A DNA stretch of 7,016 nt from Actinobacteria bacterium UBA2236 (GCA_002347935.1 DDYK01000028.1:11130-18145); one strand, 5' to 3'; counted from the first letter of the stretch, positions 1 to 6,101 are shown. A program made the numbers and translations. The notes: generated by a model from the sequence alone, not told the origin.

Positions 1-615
1 AGACCTGGAAAGGTTTTAATTCTTGGCGGAGGAACTGCAGGTCTTGCTGCAGCAACTATTGCCCTTGGTATGAGAGCTGATGTAACGGTAGTTGATTTAA
101 ATCAGAGCAGACTTGCCTATATAGATCAGATATTTAACGGTGCGGTAAAGACTTTGGTCTCTAATACTCATGAGATTGAGCAAGAAGCACTTCTTTCAGA
201 TTTAATTATTGGAGCGGTTTTAGTACACGGCGCAAAAGCTCCGAAGTTGATTAGTAATGAGTTAGTTTCGCATTTGAAGAAGGGTTCAGTCTTAGTTGAT
301 ATTGCAATTGATCAAGGTGGCTGTTTTGAGGATTCAAAGGCCACAACCCATGCAGATCCAACATATAAAGTTCATGAGAGCATCTTTTACTGTGTTGCAA
401 ATATGCCAGGCGCGCTGCCCCTAACCTCAACCTATGCACTTTCAAATGCCACCCTGCCTTATGCGCTAGCACTTGCCAATAAGGGCTGGAAGAAGGCGCT
501 ATCTGAAAACTCTGGCCTTGCTAAGGGGCTAAATGTCCATAATGGCCAGATAACTTATAAAGCAGTAGCTCAGGCTCATGGCATGGCAAGTGTTGAGATG
601 GACTTTTCACTCTAA
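1..615 (+). CDS. ald: Alanine dehydrogenase, C-terminal part (5' end outside window)
   Basis: NAD-dependent L-alanine dehydrogenase (EC 1.4.1.1), a cytoplasmic enzyme that reversibly deaminates alanine to pyruvate and ammonium. The reading frame is open from base 1, giving 204 codons before TAA at 613-615. The family is about 370 residues long, so roughly 165-170 N-terminal residues lie upstream. Visible marks are the Rossmann dinucleotide-binding loop GGGTAG (fragment residues 9-14), the segment IGAVLVHGAKAPKL, the strongly conserved VDIAIDQGGCFE (the Asp, fragment residue 104, matches the catalytic Asp of characterised Ald enzymes), the THADPTY stretch and the NMPGA motif. The C-terminal NATLPYALALANKGW and KGLNVHNGQITY-like segments are also typical. 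The first ATG in the window (70) is internal and is not the start. The last codons overlap a predicted promoter for the next operon. The identity is secure; the only defect is truncation by the window edge. Confidence 0.96.
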   Translation, partial: RPGKVLILGGGTAGLAAATIALGMRADVTVVDLNQSRLAYIDQIFNGAVKTLVSNTHEIEQEALLSDLIIGAVLVHGAKAPKLISNELVSHLKKGSVLVDIAIDQGGCFEDSKATTHADPTYKVHESIFYCVANMPGALPLTSTYALSNATLPYALALANKGWKKALSENSGLAKGLNVHNGQITYKAVAQAHGMASVEMDFSL

Positions 616-627
616 ATTTTCTAAAGT
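599..627 (+). promoter_or_regulatory. Predicted promoter P1 for riboswitch 1 / ABC importer operon
   Basis: A -35-like TGGACT (599-604; four of six match TTGACA) lies 17 bases upstream of a -10-like TAAAGT (622-627). The -35 box sits inside the last codons of ald. The first paired strand of the riboswitch (GGTC, 636) begins 8 bases after the -10, so transcription would start at or next to the aptamer. The same arrangement, with the shared block TGGACTTTTC, precedes the second riboswitch, which is the main support. The boxes are weak matches taken singly. Confidence 0.5.
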
Positions 628-635
628 CTGCCTTA

Positions 636-750
636 GGTCAAGAGTTCCAGCATTAAGCCCCGGCTAACTGGACGGCAACCCTCCACCGCGGTGGGGTGCT
701 CCGGGTGAGGACCAGGTCGATAGCAAAGCGCCATCGACAAGCGCGGGTCT
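636..750 (+). promoter_or_regulatory. SAM-IV riboswitch aptamer, copy 1
   Basis: This is an S-adenosylmethionine-sensing RNA element in the leader of the importer operon. Pairings read from the sequence: P1 GGTC 636-639 with GACC 710-713; P2 TCCAG 646-650 with CTGGA 668-672; P2-loop pseudoknot CCCGG 659-663 with CCGGG 701-705; P3 CTCCAC 681-686 with GTGGGG 691-696; P5 GTCGAT 716-721 with ATCGAC 733-738; second pseudoknot from P3 loop CGCG 687-690 to CGCG 742-745. The SAM-I-like core CGGCAACC lies at 673-680. A hairpin 3' of P1 and a P3-loop-to-tail pseudoknot are the features known to separate SAM-IV from SAM-I. The related SAM-I/IV variant class is the main alternative. Binding of SAM is expected to turn off the downstream genes. 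Confidence 0.93.
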
Positions 751-797
751 GACAATTATTGGCAGGCCTTAAGCTCCTAATTTGCGAAAGGCAAGGA
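745..797 (+). promoter_or_regulatory. Predicted translational expression platform of riboswitch 1 with RBS
   Basis: Two mutually exclusive helices can be drawn. GGTCTG (746-751) can pair with CAGGCC (763-768), and a G745-T769 wobble would extend this into the aptamer's 3' pseudoknot strand. Alternatively GCCTT (766-770) can pair with AAGGC (788-792), covering the Shine-Dalgarno-like AAAGG (787-791). AAGGA at 793-797 is a second, closer SD candidate, 4 bases from the GTG. No U-tract follows either hairpin, so translational control is more likely than termination. This is inferred from hand-drawn pairing only. Confidence 0.5.
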
Positions 798-801
798 AAA
801 A

Positions 802-1653
802 GTGAAAAAAATCTTTAAATTCATCCCATTACTTCTAACTGCTCTAGTAATCACAGCATGTTCCTCATCAAGTGATGAAGGCGCAACAGGTGATTCGACA
901 ACATGTTCTCCAGAATCTCTTGCAACAGTTGAAGCAGGAGTTCTAACAATTGCAACAGGTGAACCTGCCTACTATCCATGGGTCATCGATGATGCTCCAG
1001 AGTCAGGTGAAGGTTTTGAAGCCGCTGTTGCATATGCTGTTGCAAGCGAGCTTGGTTATGACCAGTCAGCTGTTAAGTGGGTTCGCACCAGCTTTGATGC
1101 TGCAATTGCGCCAGGACCAAAGACATTTGATTTCAACCTCCAGCAATATTCCATAACTGATGAGCGCAAGCAGGTTGTTGACTTCTCATCTGCGTATTAC
1201 AAATCAAATCAAGCAATTGTCTCCTTCAAGGGAAGCAAGATTGATGGCGTCACTACCTTGCAGGGTCTTGCAGATGCCGGAGCTAAATTAGGAGCTGCTG
1301 TTTCAACTACCTCTCTTGATGTGATTGAAGGCCAATTAGGGCTAAAGGCTGCGGTATTTAACGATAACGCTGCTGCTGTTACTGCCCTTAAAAATAAGCA
1401 GATTGATGGTCTTGTAGTCGATCTTCCAACTGCTTTCTATCTCTCAGCTGTTGAAGTTCCAAATGGAATAATCGTTGGACAAATTGATGGCAGTGATTCA
1501 GGAGATCAAGGATTTGGTCTCTTGCTATCTAAAGACAATCCGATCACATCATGTGTTTCAGGAGCGGTTGATGCCATAAACAATAATGGAACACTTCAGG
1601 CCATTATTGATCAATGGTTAACATCTTCTGCAGGAGCGCCAGTACTTGGATAG
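802..1653 (+). CDS. Lipoprotein substrate-binding protein of a polar-amino-acid-type ABC importer (SBP_bac_3)
   Basis: Extracellular solute receptor anchored to the membrane as a lipoprotein, delivering an amino-acid-like ligand to the permease encoded next. The 283-residue protein opens with a signal peptide: KK near the N terminus, a hydrophobic core at residues 7-17, and a lipobox ITAC with the lipidated Cys at residue 20, followed by a Ser-rich linker. The mature part has the family-3 binding-protein pattern: GFEAAVAYAVASELGY (residues 72-87), then SITDERKQVVDFS (117-129), whose Arg122 corresponds to the conserved Arg that usually holds the ligand carboxylate. The C-terminal lobe has the DGLVVDLPTAF region and ends with IIDQWL. 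The GTG start at 802 is set by the signal peptide and nearby purine-rich RBS. The gene follows a SAM-IV riboswitch, so methionine or another sulfur compound is the likely ligand. That is inference from context; the fold alone does not define the substrate. Confidence 0.93.
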   Translation: MKKIFKFIPLLLTALVITACSSSSDEGATGDSTTCSPESLATVEAGVLTIATGEPAYYPWVIDDAPESGEGFEAAVAYAVASELGYDQSAVKWVRTSFDAAIAPGPKTFDFNLQQYSITDERKQVVDFSSAYYKSNQAIVSFKGSKIDGVTTLQGLADAGAKLGAAVSTTSLDVIEGQLGLKAAVFNDNAAAVTALKNKQIDGLVVDLPTAFYLSAVEVPNGIIVGQIDGSDSGDQGFGLLLSKDNPITSCVSGAVDAINNNGTLQAIIDQWLTSSAGAPVLG

Positions 1654-1686
1654 TTGCCAGATCAGGCAAACTACTAAGCATGGCTA

Positions 1687-2598
1687 ATGGCTAAGAAATC
1701 GGGGCGCAGTTCTAATAGAGCTGCGCCCTCTTCTTCTTCTAACTTTGGTGGCAGCTGGAGCCCAAGTGAAATAGAACTTGCAAGGCGTCAGGCGCGGCAA
1801 GCACGAAATAAGAAAAGTGCGCTAATTGCAGCACTCTCAAGCTTCTTAGTCCTTGGAACCCTTGGGTTAGTTTTAGTTACCTCACCGGGCTGGGAAACGC
1901 TAAGAAATACATTCTTTAAGTGGGCCTATGGCTTTGAAATTCTGCCCAAAATACTTCTCGGTTTTACCACCAATGCCACACTAACTGTTATTGCAGGAAC
2001 ATCTGTAGCGCTAATTGGTTTAGGAATAGCACTGCTTAGGACTTCTAGATCGCCGGCATTAACCCCATTTAGGATTCTTGCCACAGTTTATGTTGATGTG
2101 TTTCGCGGCATTCCAATGCTTCTAGTAATTCTGCTTGTGGGATTTGGAATTCCGGCGCTACAGATAAAGGGCTTAACCAATAATGTTTTGGTTTTAGGAA
2201 CTCTTGCAGTAATTATCACCTATTCGGCATATGTTTCTGAAGTTATTCGCTCCGGAATTCTTACCGTTCACCCCAGCCAGAGAGCTGCTGCTAGATCACT
2301 GGGTTTGAGTAATTTTCAGACTCTTCGCCACGTTGTTCTGCCTCAAGCAATTAAGAGAGTCACCCCACCGCTTCTAAATGATTTAGTAGCGCTAATTAAA
2401 GATACTGGTCTAGTTTCAATTTTGGGAGTGACCGATGCAGTAAGAGCGGCTCAGATTCAAACTGCAAAGACTTTTAATTACACCCCATATGTAATGGCAG
2501 CAATCATCTTTCTCCTAGTGACTATTCCCTTAACGCGCTGGACTGATCGGATGCTTAGAAACTCTTATGAGCGAGAAAATGCAGTGGGGCAAGCATGA
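1687..2598 (+). CDS. ABC importer permease, polar-amino-acid family (HisM/GlnP type)
   Basis: Membrane subunit of the importer, 303 residues. The first 40 or so residues are a Ser- and Arg/Lys-rich cytoplasmic tail. Hydrophobic segments follow near 44-64, 93-117, 132-157, 165-185 and 268-285. The region TTNATLTVIAGTSVALIGLGIAL (split near residues 94-116) is typical of HisM/GlnP permeases. The EAA loop, which docks on the ATPase, is clear near 199-228: AARSLGLSNFQTLRHVVLPQA, then PPLLND and LIKDTGLVS. The start at 1687 lies 33 bases after the binding-protein stop and has no strong Shine-Dalgarno; it sits in a 7-base tandem repeat (ATGGCTA twice), where the upstream ATG at 1680 opens only a four-codon frame. 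The last codons overlap the ATPase start by 4 bases (ATGA), indicating coupled translation. A single permease gene suggests a homodimeric channel. Confidence 0.94.
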   Translation: MAKKSGRSSNRAAPSSSSNFGGSWSPSEIELARRQARQARNKKSALIAALSSFLVLGTLGLVLVTSPGWETLRNTFFKWAYGFEILPKILLGFTTNATLTVIAGTSVALIGLGIALLRTSRSPALTPFRILATVYVDVFRGIPMLLVILLVGFGIPALQIKGLTNNVLVLGTLAVIITYSAYVSEVIRSGILTVHPSQRAAARSLGLSNFQTLRHVVLPQAIKRVTPPLLNDLVALIKDTGLVSILGVTDAVRAAQIQTAKTFNYTPYVMAAIIFLLVTIPLTRWTDRMLRNSYERENAVGQA

Positions 2599-3344
2599 GT
2601 CAGGCGGTGTTGCAGCTCGAGAAAGTTAGAAAGAGCTTTGGAAGTGAAGTAGTTCTTGAAGATATTTCCTTTAAAGTCTTAGAGCATAAAGCCACGGTCT
2701 TTATTGGCGCATCTGGCAGTGGCAAGTCGACGCTGCTGCGCTGCATAAATTTACTTGACCAGATAGATGATGGGCAGATACTTCTTGATGGGCAAGATAT
2801 CTCTGCAGCAAATGTAAATCCTGATGAGGTGAGAGAGAAATTAGGAATGGTTTTTCAATCCTTTAATCTCTTTCCTCATATGACGGTGCTTGAAAATGTT
2901 ATTTTGGCTCCGACTAAGGTGCAGAAGGTGGTAAAAGAGAAGGCAATAGATGAAGCTCTAGAGCTATTAAATAAGTTTGGCTTAAGAGAGAAGGCTGATC
3001 AATATCCAGATCGGCTAAGTGGGGGTCAACAGCAGAGAGTTGCCATTATTCGCTCCCTTGCCAGGCATCCTAGACTGCTATTACTTGATGAGATAACTAG
3101 CGCCCTTGATCCAGTCTTGGTTAATGAAGTTTTGAGCACAGTTAGAGATCTCAAGAGCGAGGGAATGACGATGGTGCTCGCTACCCATGAGATGGGTTTT
3201 GCCAAGCAGGTGGCTGATGAGCTCTGTTATTTAGATAAGGGAAGAATTCTTGAGTGGGGAAGTCCGAAAAAGTTATTAGAAAGCCCTAAGAAGAGCGAGA
3301 CAAAAGAGTTCCTTCGCCGATTGCTACAGGCTGGCCGCCTCTAG
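2595..3344 (+). CDS. ABC importer ATP-binding subunit, polar-amino-acid type (GlnQ-like)
   Basis: Cytoplasmic ATPase that drives the importer, 249 residues, normal length for GlnQ/HisP-type subunits. Motifs in order: aromatic/A-loop region RKSFGS near residue 12; Walker A GASGSGKST (38-46); Q-loop Gln88 in GMVFQSFNLFPH; signature LSGGQQQR (141-148); Walker B LLLLDE (161-166) with catalytic Glu166; D-loop SALD (169-172); H-loop His198 in ATHEMGFA. The residue after the Walker B Glu is Ile (DEITSALDP), where Pro is more usual; this variant occurs in amino-acid ATPases and should not impair function. There is no C-terminal NIL/ACT-like regulatory domain of the kind found in MetN, so this is not a MetNIQ system and probably lacks direct feedback inhibition by methionine. 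Control would instead come from the upstream riboswitch. The start ATG overlaps the permease stop as ATGA. Confidence 0.96.
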   Translation: MSQAVLQLEKVRKSFGSEVVLEDISFKVLEHKATVFIGASGSGKSTLLRCINLLDQIDDGQILLDGQDISAANVNPDEVREKLGMVFQSFNLFPHMTVLENVILAPTKVQKVVKEKAIDEALELLNKFGLREKADQYPDRLSGGQQQRVAIIRSLARHPRLLLLDEITSALDPVLVNEVLSTVRDLKSEGMTMVLATHEMGFAKQVADELCYLDKGRILEWGSPKKLLESPKKSETKEFLRRLLQAGRL

Positions 3345-3350
3345 CGGCTC

Positions 3351-3380
3351 TGGACTTTTCTCCAAAGTTTGCTCTAGAGT
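3351..3380 (+). promoter_or_regulatory. Predicted promoter P2 for riboswitch 2 / metYX
   Basis: TGGACT (3351-3356) lies 18 bases upstream of TAGAGT (3375-3380), seven bases after the ATPase stop. The aptamer's GGTC begins 8 bases after the -10, exactly as in copy 1, and the ten-base block TGGACTTTTC is shared with the first promoter. I see no terminator between the ATPase gene and this site, so readthrough from the importer operon into metYX is also possible. Confidence 0.5.
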
Positions 3381-3388
3381 TCGCCTCA

Positions 3389-3503
3389 GGTCACGAGTCT
3401 CAGTTCAAAGCCCCGGCTAACTGAGCGGCAACCCTCCACCACGGTGGGGTGCTCCGGGTGAGGACCAGGTCGATAGCAAAGCGCCATCGGCAAGCGTGGG
3501 TCT
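3389..3503 (+). promoter_or_regulatory. SAM-IV riboswitch aptamer, copy 2
   Basis: This has the same architecture as the copy upstream of the importer: P1 GGTC 3389-3392 with GACC 3463-3466; P2 CTCAG 3399-3403 with CTGAG 3421-3425; core CGGCAACC 3426-3433; P2-loop pseudoknot CCCGG 3412-3416 with CCGGG 3454-3458; P3 CTCCAC 3434-3439 with GTGGGG 3444-3449; P5 GTCGAT 3469-3474 with ATCGGC 3486-3491 (one G-U pair); P3-loop CACG 3440-3443 with CGTG 3495-3498. Relative to copy 1 the P2 and P3-loop pseudoknot changes are compensatory. Its place ahead of methionine-synthesis genes is the classic context for a SAM switch. Confidence 0.95.
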
Positions 3504-3540
3504 GCAAATTCACTTTCAGGCCCCCTGAACTTTAGGGAGG
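3498..3540 (+). promoter_or_regulatory. Predicted translational expression platform of riboswitch 2 with metY RBS
   Basis: GGGTCTG (3498-3504) can form a seven-pair helix with CAGGCCC (3517-3523), using one G-U pair and overlapping the pseudoknot strand at 3495-3498. The strong Shine-Dalgarno AGGGAGG (3534-3540), 8 bases before the metY GTG, can be partly masked by CCCT (3523-3526) pairing with AGGG (3534-3537). A local hairpin TTCAGG-CCC-CCTGAA (3515-3529) is a third option. The absence of a U-tract favours translational control. Read by eye; energies were not computed. Confidence 0.5.
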
Positions 3541-3548
3541 TTTATCTC

Positions 3549-4871
3549 GTGTCATCTTTTTCCGTAACCGATACTCACTTTGAAACTCGCCAAGTACATG
3601 CGGGTCAAGTTCCAGATCCAACCACCGGAGCAAGAGCACTGCCGCTGTATCAAACCACGGCATATCAATTCCGTGACACTAAGCATGCTGCGGATTTATT
3701 CGGCTTGGCAGAGCTCGGCAATATCTACACCCGAATAATGAATCCAACACAAGATGCTGTAGAGCAGAGAATTGCATCACTTGAAGGAGGTGTGGCATCC
3801 CTACTTCTCTCCTCTGGATCTGCTGCAACTACCTTTGCTGTTCTAAATGTTGCAGAGGCTGGAGATCACATAGTTTCATCACCATCGCTATATGGCGGAA
3901 CTTATAATCTATTTCATTACACCTTGCCAAAATTTGGTATAGAAGTGAGCTTTGTAGAGAATCCGGAAGATCCAGAAAGCTGGAAAAAGGCTGCCCGCCC
4001 TAATACAAAAGCCTTCTTTGGTGAAACGATTGCTAATCCCAAGAATGATCTCCTCGATATTGAGGCGGTTTCAAAAGTTGCTCATGAAATTGGAGTTCCA
4101 TTAATAGTTGATAATACTGTTGCTACGCCATTCTTAATTCGTCCAATTGAACATGGCGCAGATGTCGTGGTGCACTCGGCCACGAAGTTTCTCTCAGGTC
4201 ATGGCAATGCTGTAGTTGGGGCAATTGTCGATTCTGGCAAGTTTGATTATGCAAAGTATCCAGAGCGCTTTAAGAATTTTAATCAGCCAGACCCCAGTTA
4301 TAACGGCATTATTTATGCTCAAGCACTTGGAGTTGGATCGGCATTCGGCGCGAATTTAGCCTATATATTCAAGATTCGACTCACTCTGCTTCGTGACATT
4401 GGAGCTGCGGTTTCTCCATTTAATGCTTGGCTGCTTGCCCAGGGAATTGAGACTCTCTCACTTCGCATCGAACGCCATGTTGATAACGCATTAGCCACAG
4501 CAAAATGGCTAGAGAGTCATGCTCAAGTTCTAAAGGTGAACTATGCCTCACTTGAGTCATCTCCTTGGAATTACTTGGCTAAGAAATATGCCCCCAGGGG
4601 CAGTGGCTCAGTACTCTCCTTTGAAATAAAGGGTGGAATTGAAGCTGGTAAAAGGTTCATTGAGGCGTTAAATATCTTCTCCCACGTAGCAAATATTGGA
4701 GATGTTAGATCCTTAGCTATTCACCCAGCATCAACAACTCATTCACAGCTCAGCCCTTCCGAGCAATTAAGCGCTGGAGTGACTCCTGGTTTAGTTCGCT
4801 TAAGTCTGGGAATCGAAAATATTGAAGATATCAAGAAAGATCTGGAAAAAGCATTTGCTGCGGCGAAGTAA
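3549..4871 (+). CDS. metY: O-acetylhomoserine aminocarboxypropyltransferase (O-acetylhomoserine sulfhydrylase)
   Basis: Cytoplasmic PLP enzyme (EC 2.5.1.49) that combines O-acetylhomoserine with sulfide to give homocysteine and acetate, the direct sulfhydrylation step toward methionine. The 440 residues match the usual length of about 430. It is a Cys/Met-metabolism fold-type I enzyme: QTTAYQF near 35-41, YTR at 60-62 (PLP phosphate contacts from the partner subunit), SSGSAA near 88-93, Tyr115 in SLYGGT (stacks on PLP), Asp188 in IVDNT (pyridine nitrogen), and Lys213 in [12 protein letters not shown] (Schiff base). The long insert around [17 protein letters not shown] is characteristic of O-acetylhomoserine sulfhydrylases rather than cystathionine gamma-synthases. 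The C-terminal [10 protein letters not shown] and [12 protein letters not shown] segments are present. The GTG start has a strong RBS (3534-3540). The gene lies under a SAM-IV riboswitch and is followed after 21 bases by metX. Some family members also accept methanethiol, so substrate range is not fixed by sequence. Confidence 0.96.
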   Translation: MSSFSVTDTHFETRQVHAGQVPDPTTGARALPLYQTTAYQFRDTKHAADLFGLAELGNIYTRIMNPTQDAVEQRIASLEGGVASLLLSSGSAATTFAVLNVAEAGDHIVSSPSLYGGTYNLFHYTLPKFGIEVSFVENPEDPESWKKAARPNTKAFFGETIANPKNDLLDIEAVSKVAHEIGVPLIVDNTVATPFLIRPIEHGADVVVHSATKFLSGHGNAVVGAIVDSGKFDYAKYPERFKNFNQPDPSYNGIIYAQALGVGSAFGANLAYIFKIRLTLLRDIGAAVSPFNAWLLAQGIETLSLRIERHVDNALATAKWLESHAQVLKVNYASLESSPWNYLAKKYAPRGSGSVLSFEIKGGIEAGKRFIEALNIFSHVANIGDVRSLAIHPASTTHSQLSPSEQLSAGVTPGLVRLSLGIENIEDIKKDLEKAFAAAK

Positions 4872-4892
4872 TTCCAAGAGTTGATAACGAGT

Positions 4893-5984
4893 ATGGAAAT
4901 AACTCACGCCACCAGTGGAGCATGGTTCGAATTCCATGATCCGGGGTTTCGTCGTTTCCATAAAATAGGAAATCTCCAATTAGAGTCAGGTGAAACTTTG
5001 CCTGATGTAACAATTGCCTATCAAACTTGGGGCGAGCTTAATAGCGATAAGTCAAATGCAATTCTGATTAATCATGCCTTAACTGGCTGGTCTGATGTTT
5101 CGGCATGGTGGCCACAGATGGTTGGTGCAGGTTTGCCTTTTGATAGCGATAAATATTTCATCATCTGTCCTAATGTGATTGGAGGATGCCAAGGAAGCAC
5201 TGGACCATCATCGCTTGCACCCGATGGCAAGCGATGGGGTTCAAGATTTCCCTATCTATCGATTCGAGATATGGTCGCTGCAGAAGTTGAGTTGAGTCGG
5301 CAGCTTGGAATTGATAAGTACTTACTTGCCGTAGGACCATCTCTTGGCGGAATGCGATCACTTGAGTGGGTTATAGCCCACCCAGAGAGAGTGGGAGCCA
5401 TCTGCACAATTGGATCATCGGCCGTTGCGACCGCAGATCAAATCGGAGCGGCATCTATTCAAATCCAGGCGATTAAGGCAGATCCTAATTTCAACGGCGG
5501 AGATTACTATGAGCAAGAAAACGGTCCAATTCAAGGCATGGCAATTGCCAGAAAGATTGCTCACTTAACTTATCGCAGTGAATATGAAATGGATATGCGC
5601 TTTGGTCGTGATATGCAGGGAGATGACACTGGGCGTTTTGCCGTGGAATCATATTTGGATCATCAAGGGAGAAAACTTCAACTTCGCTTTGATGCAAACA
5701 CCTATATCTGCCTTACCGAGGCGATGAATTCTCATGATATTGGTCGAGATCGAGGTGGAGTGGCGGCAGCGCTTTCAGGCGCCCAACGCCCCGTTGTTGT
5801 GGTCTCAATCGATACCGATCGCCTCTTTCCCGTGCGCCTGCAGGAGGAGATTGTGGAGCTAACCCCGACTGCCCTGCCACTGAGGCAGATTTCATCGCCC
5901 TTTGGTCATGATGGATTCTTGATCGAGGTTGAGCGTGTGGGTCAGATTATTAGGGAGAGTTTGGAGTTAACCCTCTCAAAGTGA
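4893..5984 (+). CDS. metX: Homoserine O-acetyltransferase (alpha/beta-hydrolase type)
   Basis: Makes O-acetyl-L-homoserine from homoserine and acetyl-CoA (EC 2.3.1.31), the substrate for MetY encoded just upstream. From the ATG at 4893 it has 363 residues, normal for the family. Landmarks in this numbering: NHALTG near 60-65, the GGCQGSTGPSS stretch near 97-107, nucleophile Ser150 in GPSLGGM, Asp309 in DTDRLFP and His339 in FGHDGFL, together the expected Ser-Asp-His triad. The nucleophile elbow has Pro before the Ser, where many homologues have Gly; it still fits G-x-S-x-G. An in-frame TTG at 4881 would add four residues, but the SD-like AAGAG touches it directly, so ATG is preferred; the start is not certain. 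The 21-base gap to metY indicates one transcript. The MetX fold also contains succinyltransferases; the MetY partner favours acetyl. Confidence 0.95.
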   Translation: MEITHATSGAWFEFHDPGFRRFHKIGNLQLESGETLPDVTIAYQTWGELNSDKSNAILINHALTGWSDVSAWWPQMVGAGLPFDSDKYFIICPNVIGGCQGSTGPSSLAPDGKRWGSRFPYLSIRDMVAAEVELSRQLGIDKYLLAVGPSLGGMRSLEWVIAHPERVGAICTIGSSAVATADQIGAASIQIQAIKADPNFNGGDYYEQENGPIQGMAIARKIAHLTYRSEYEMDMRFGRDMQGDDTGRFAVESYLDHQGRKLQLRFDANTYICLTEAMNSHDIGRDRGGVAAALSGAQRPVVVVSIDTDRLFPVRLQEEIVELTPTALPLRQISSPFGHDGFLIEVERVGQIIRESLELTLSK

Positions 5985-6016
5985 TGGGCAGCGTGGTTTG
6001 GATGTGCATTTATGCC

Positions 6017-6025
6017 TGTGGACAA
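6017..6025 (-). promoter_or_regulatory. DnaA-box-like 9-mer in the rpoD promoter region
   Basis: TGTGGACAA on the + strand reads TTGTCCACA on the minus strand, which equals the DnaA box consensus described for high-GC actinobacteria. It ends 2 bases before the TATAAT of the rpoD promoter, so bound DnaA would overlap RNA polymerase. A single 9-mer has roughly a one in twenty chance of appearing somewhere in a window this size, so this is suggestive only. Confidence 0.35.
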
Positions 6026-6027
6026 TT

Positions 6028-6033
6028 TATAAT
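6028..6033 (+). promoter_or_regulatory. Predicted -10 box of the rpoD promoter
   Basis: A perfect TATAAT lies in the 130-base gap between metX and rpoD, about 80 bases before the rpoD GTG. No convincing -35 hexamer lies 16-18 bases upstream (the 17-base position holds TGCATT) and no TGn extension is present, so the promoter may be activator-assisted or use another start. The rest of the gap shows a short TAGCCA tandem repeat (6035-6046) and no terminator for metX that I can recognise. Confidence 0.5.
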
Positions 6034-6101
6034 ATAGCCATAGCCAATTCCCCAAAAGGCTAGAGGCAAAAAGAAGTTCTGACAGTTCGTCAATTTAAAG
6101 C

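Noticed and set aside
251..472. Minus-strand open frame opposite ald
   Set aside because: It lies wholly within conserved ald coding sequence, has no recognisable domain and is best explained as a shadow.
752..801. Rho-independent terminator in the riboswitch 1 leader
   Set aside because: The possible hairpins are not followed by a run of T; translational control fits better.
950..1156. Second + strand frame inside the binding-protein gene
   Set aside because: It overlaps a clear SBP_bac_3 coding region in another frame, with no RBS or protein-like composition.
636..3504. The two long similar segments as an insertion sequence or mobile repeat
   Set aside because: Similarity stops at the promoter-aptamer unit, there are no terminal inverted repeats or target duplications, and structure-preserving changes show they are functional riboswitches.
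4881..4892. TTG at 4881 as the metX start
   Set aside because: The SD-like AAGAG ends directly at the TTG, leaving no spacer; ATG at 4893 is better placed, although this is not proven.
4831..5895. Four minus-strand frames opposite metY/metX
   Set aside because: All sit opposite well-conserved enzyme coding sequence with no family features; shadows.
6080..6092. TGAC-AGTTC-GTCA as a terminator or operator upstream of rpoD
   Set aside because: Only four pairs and no U-tract; too short to support a call.
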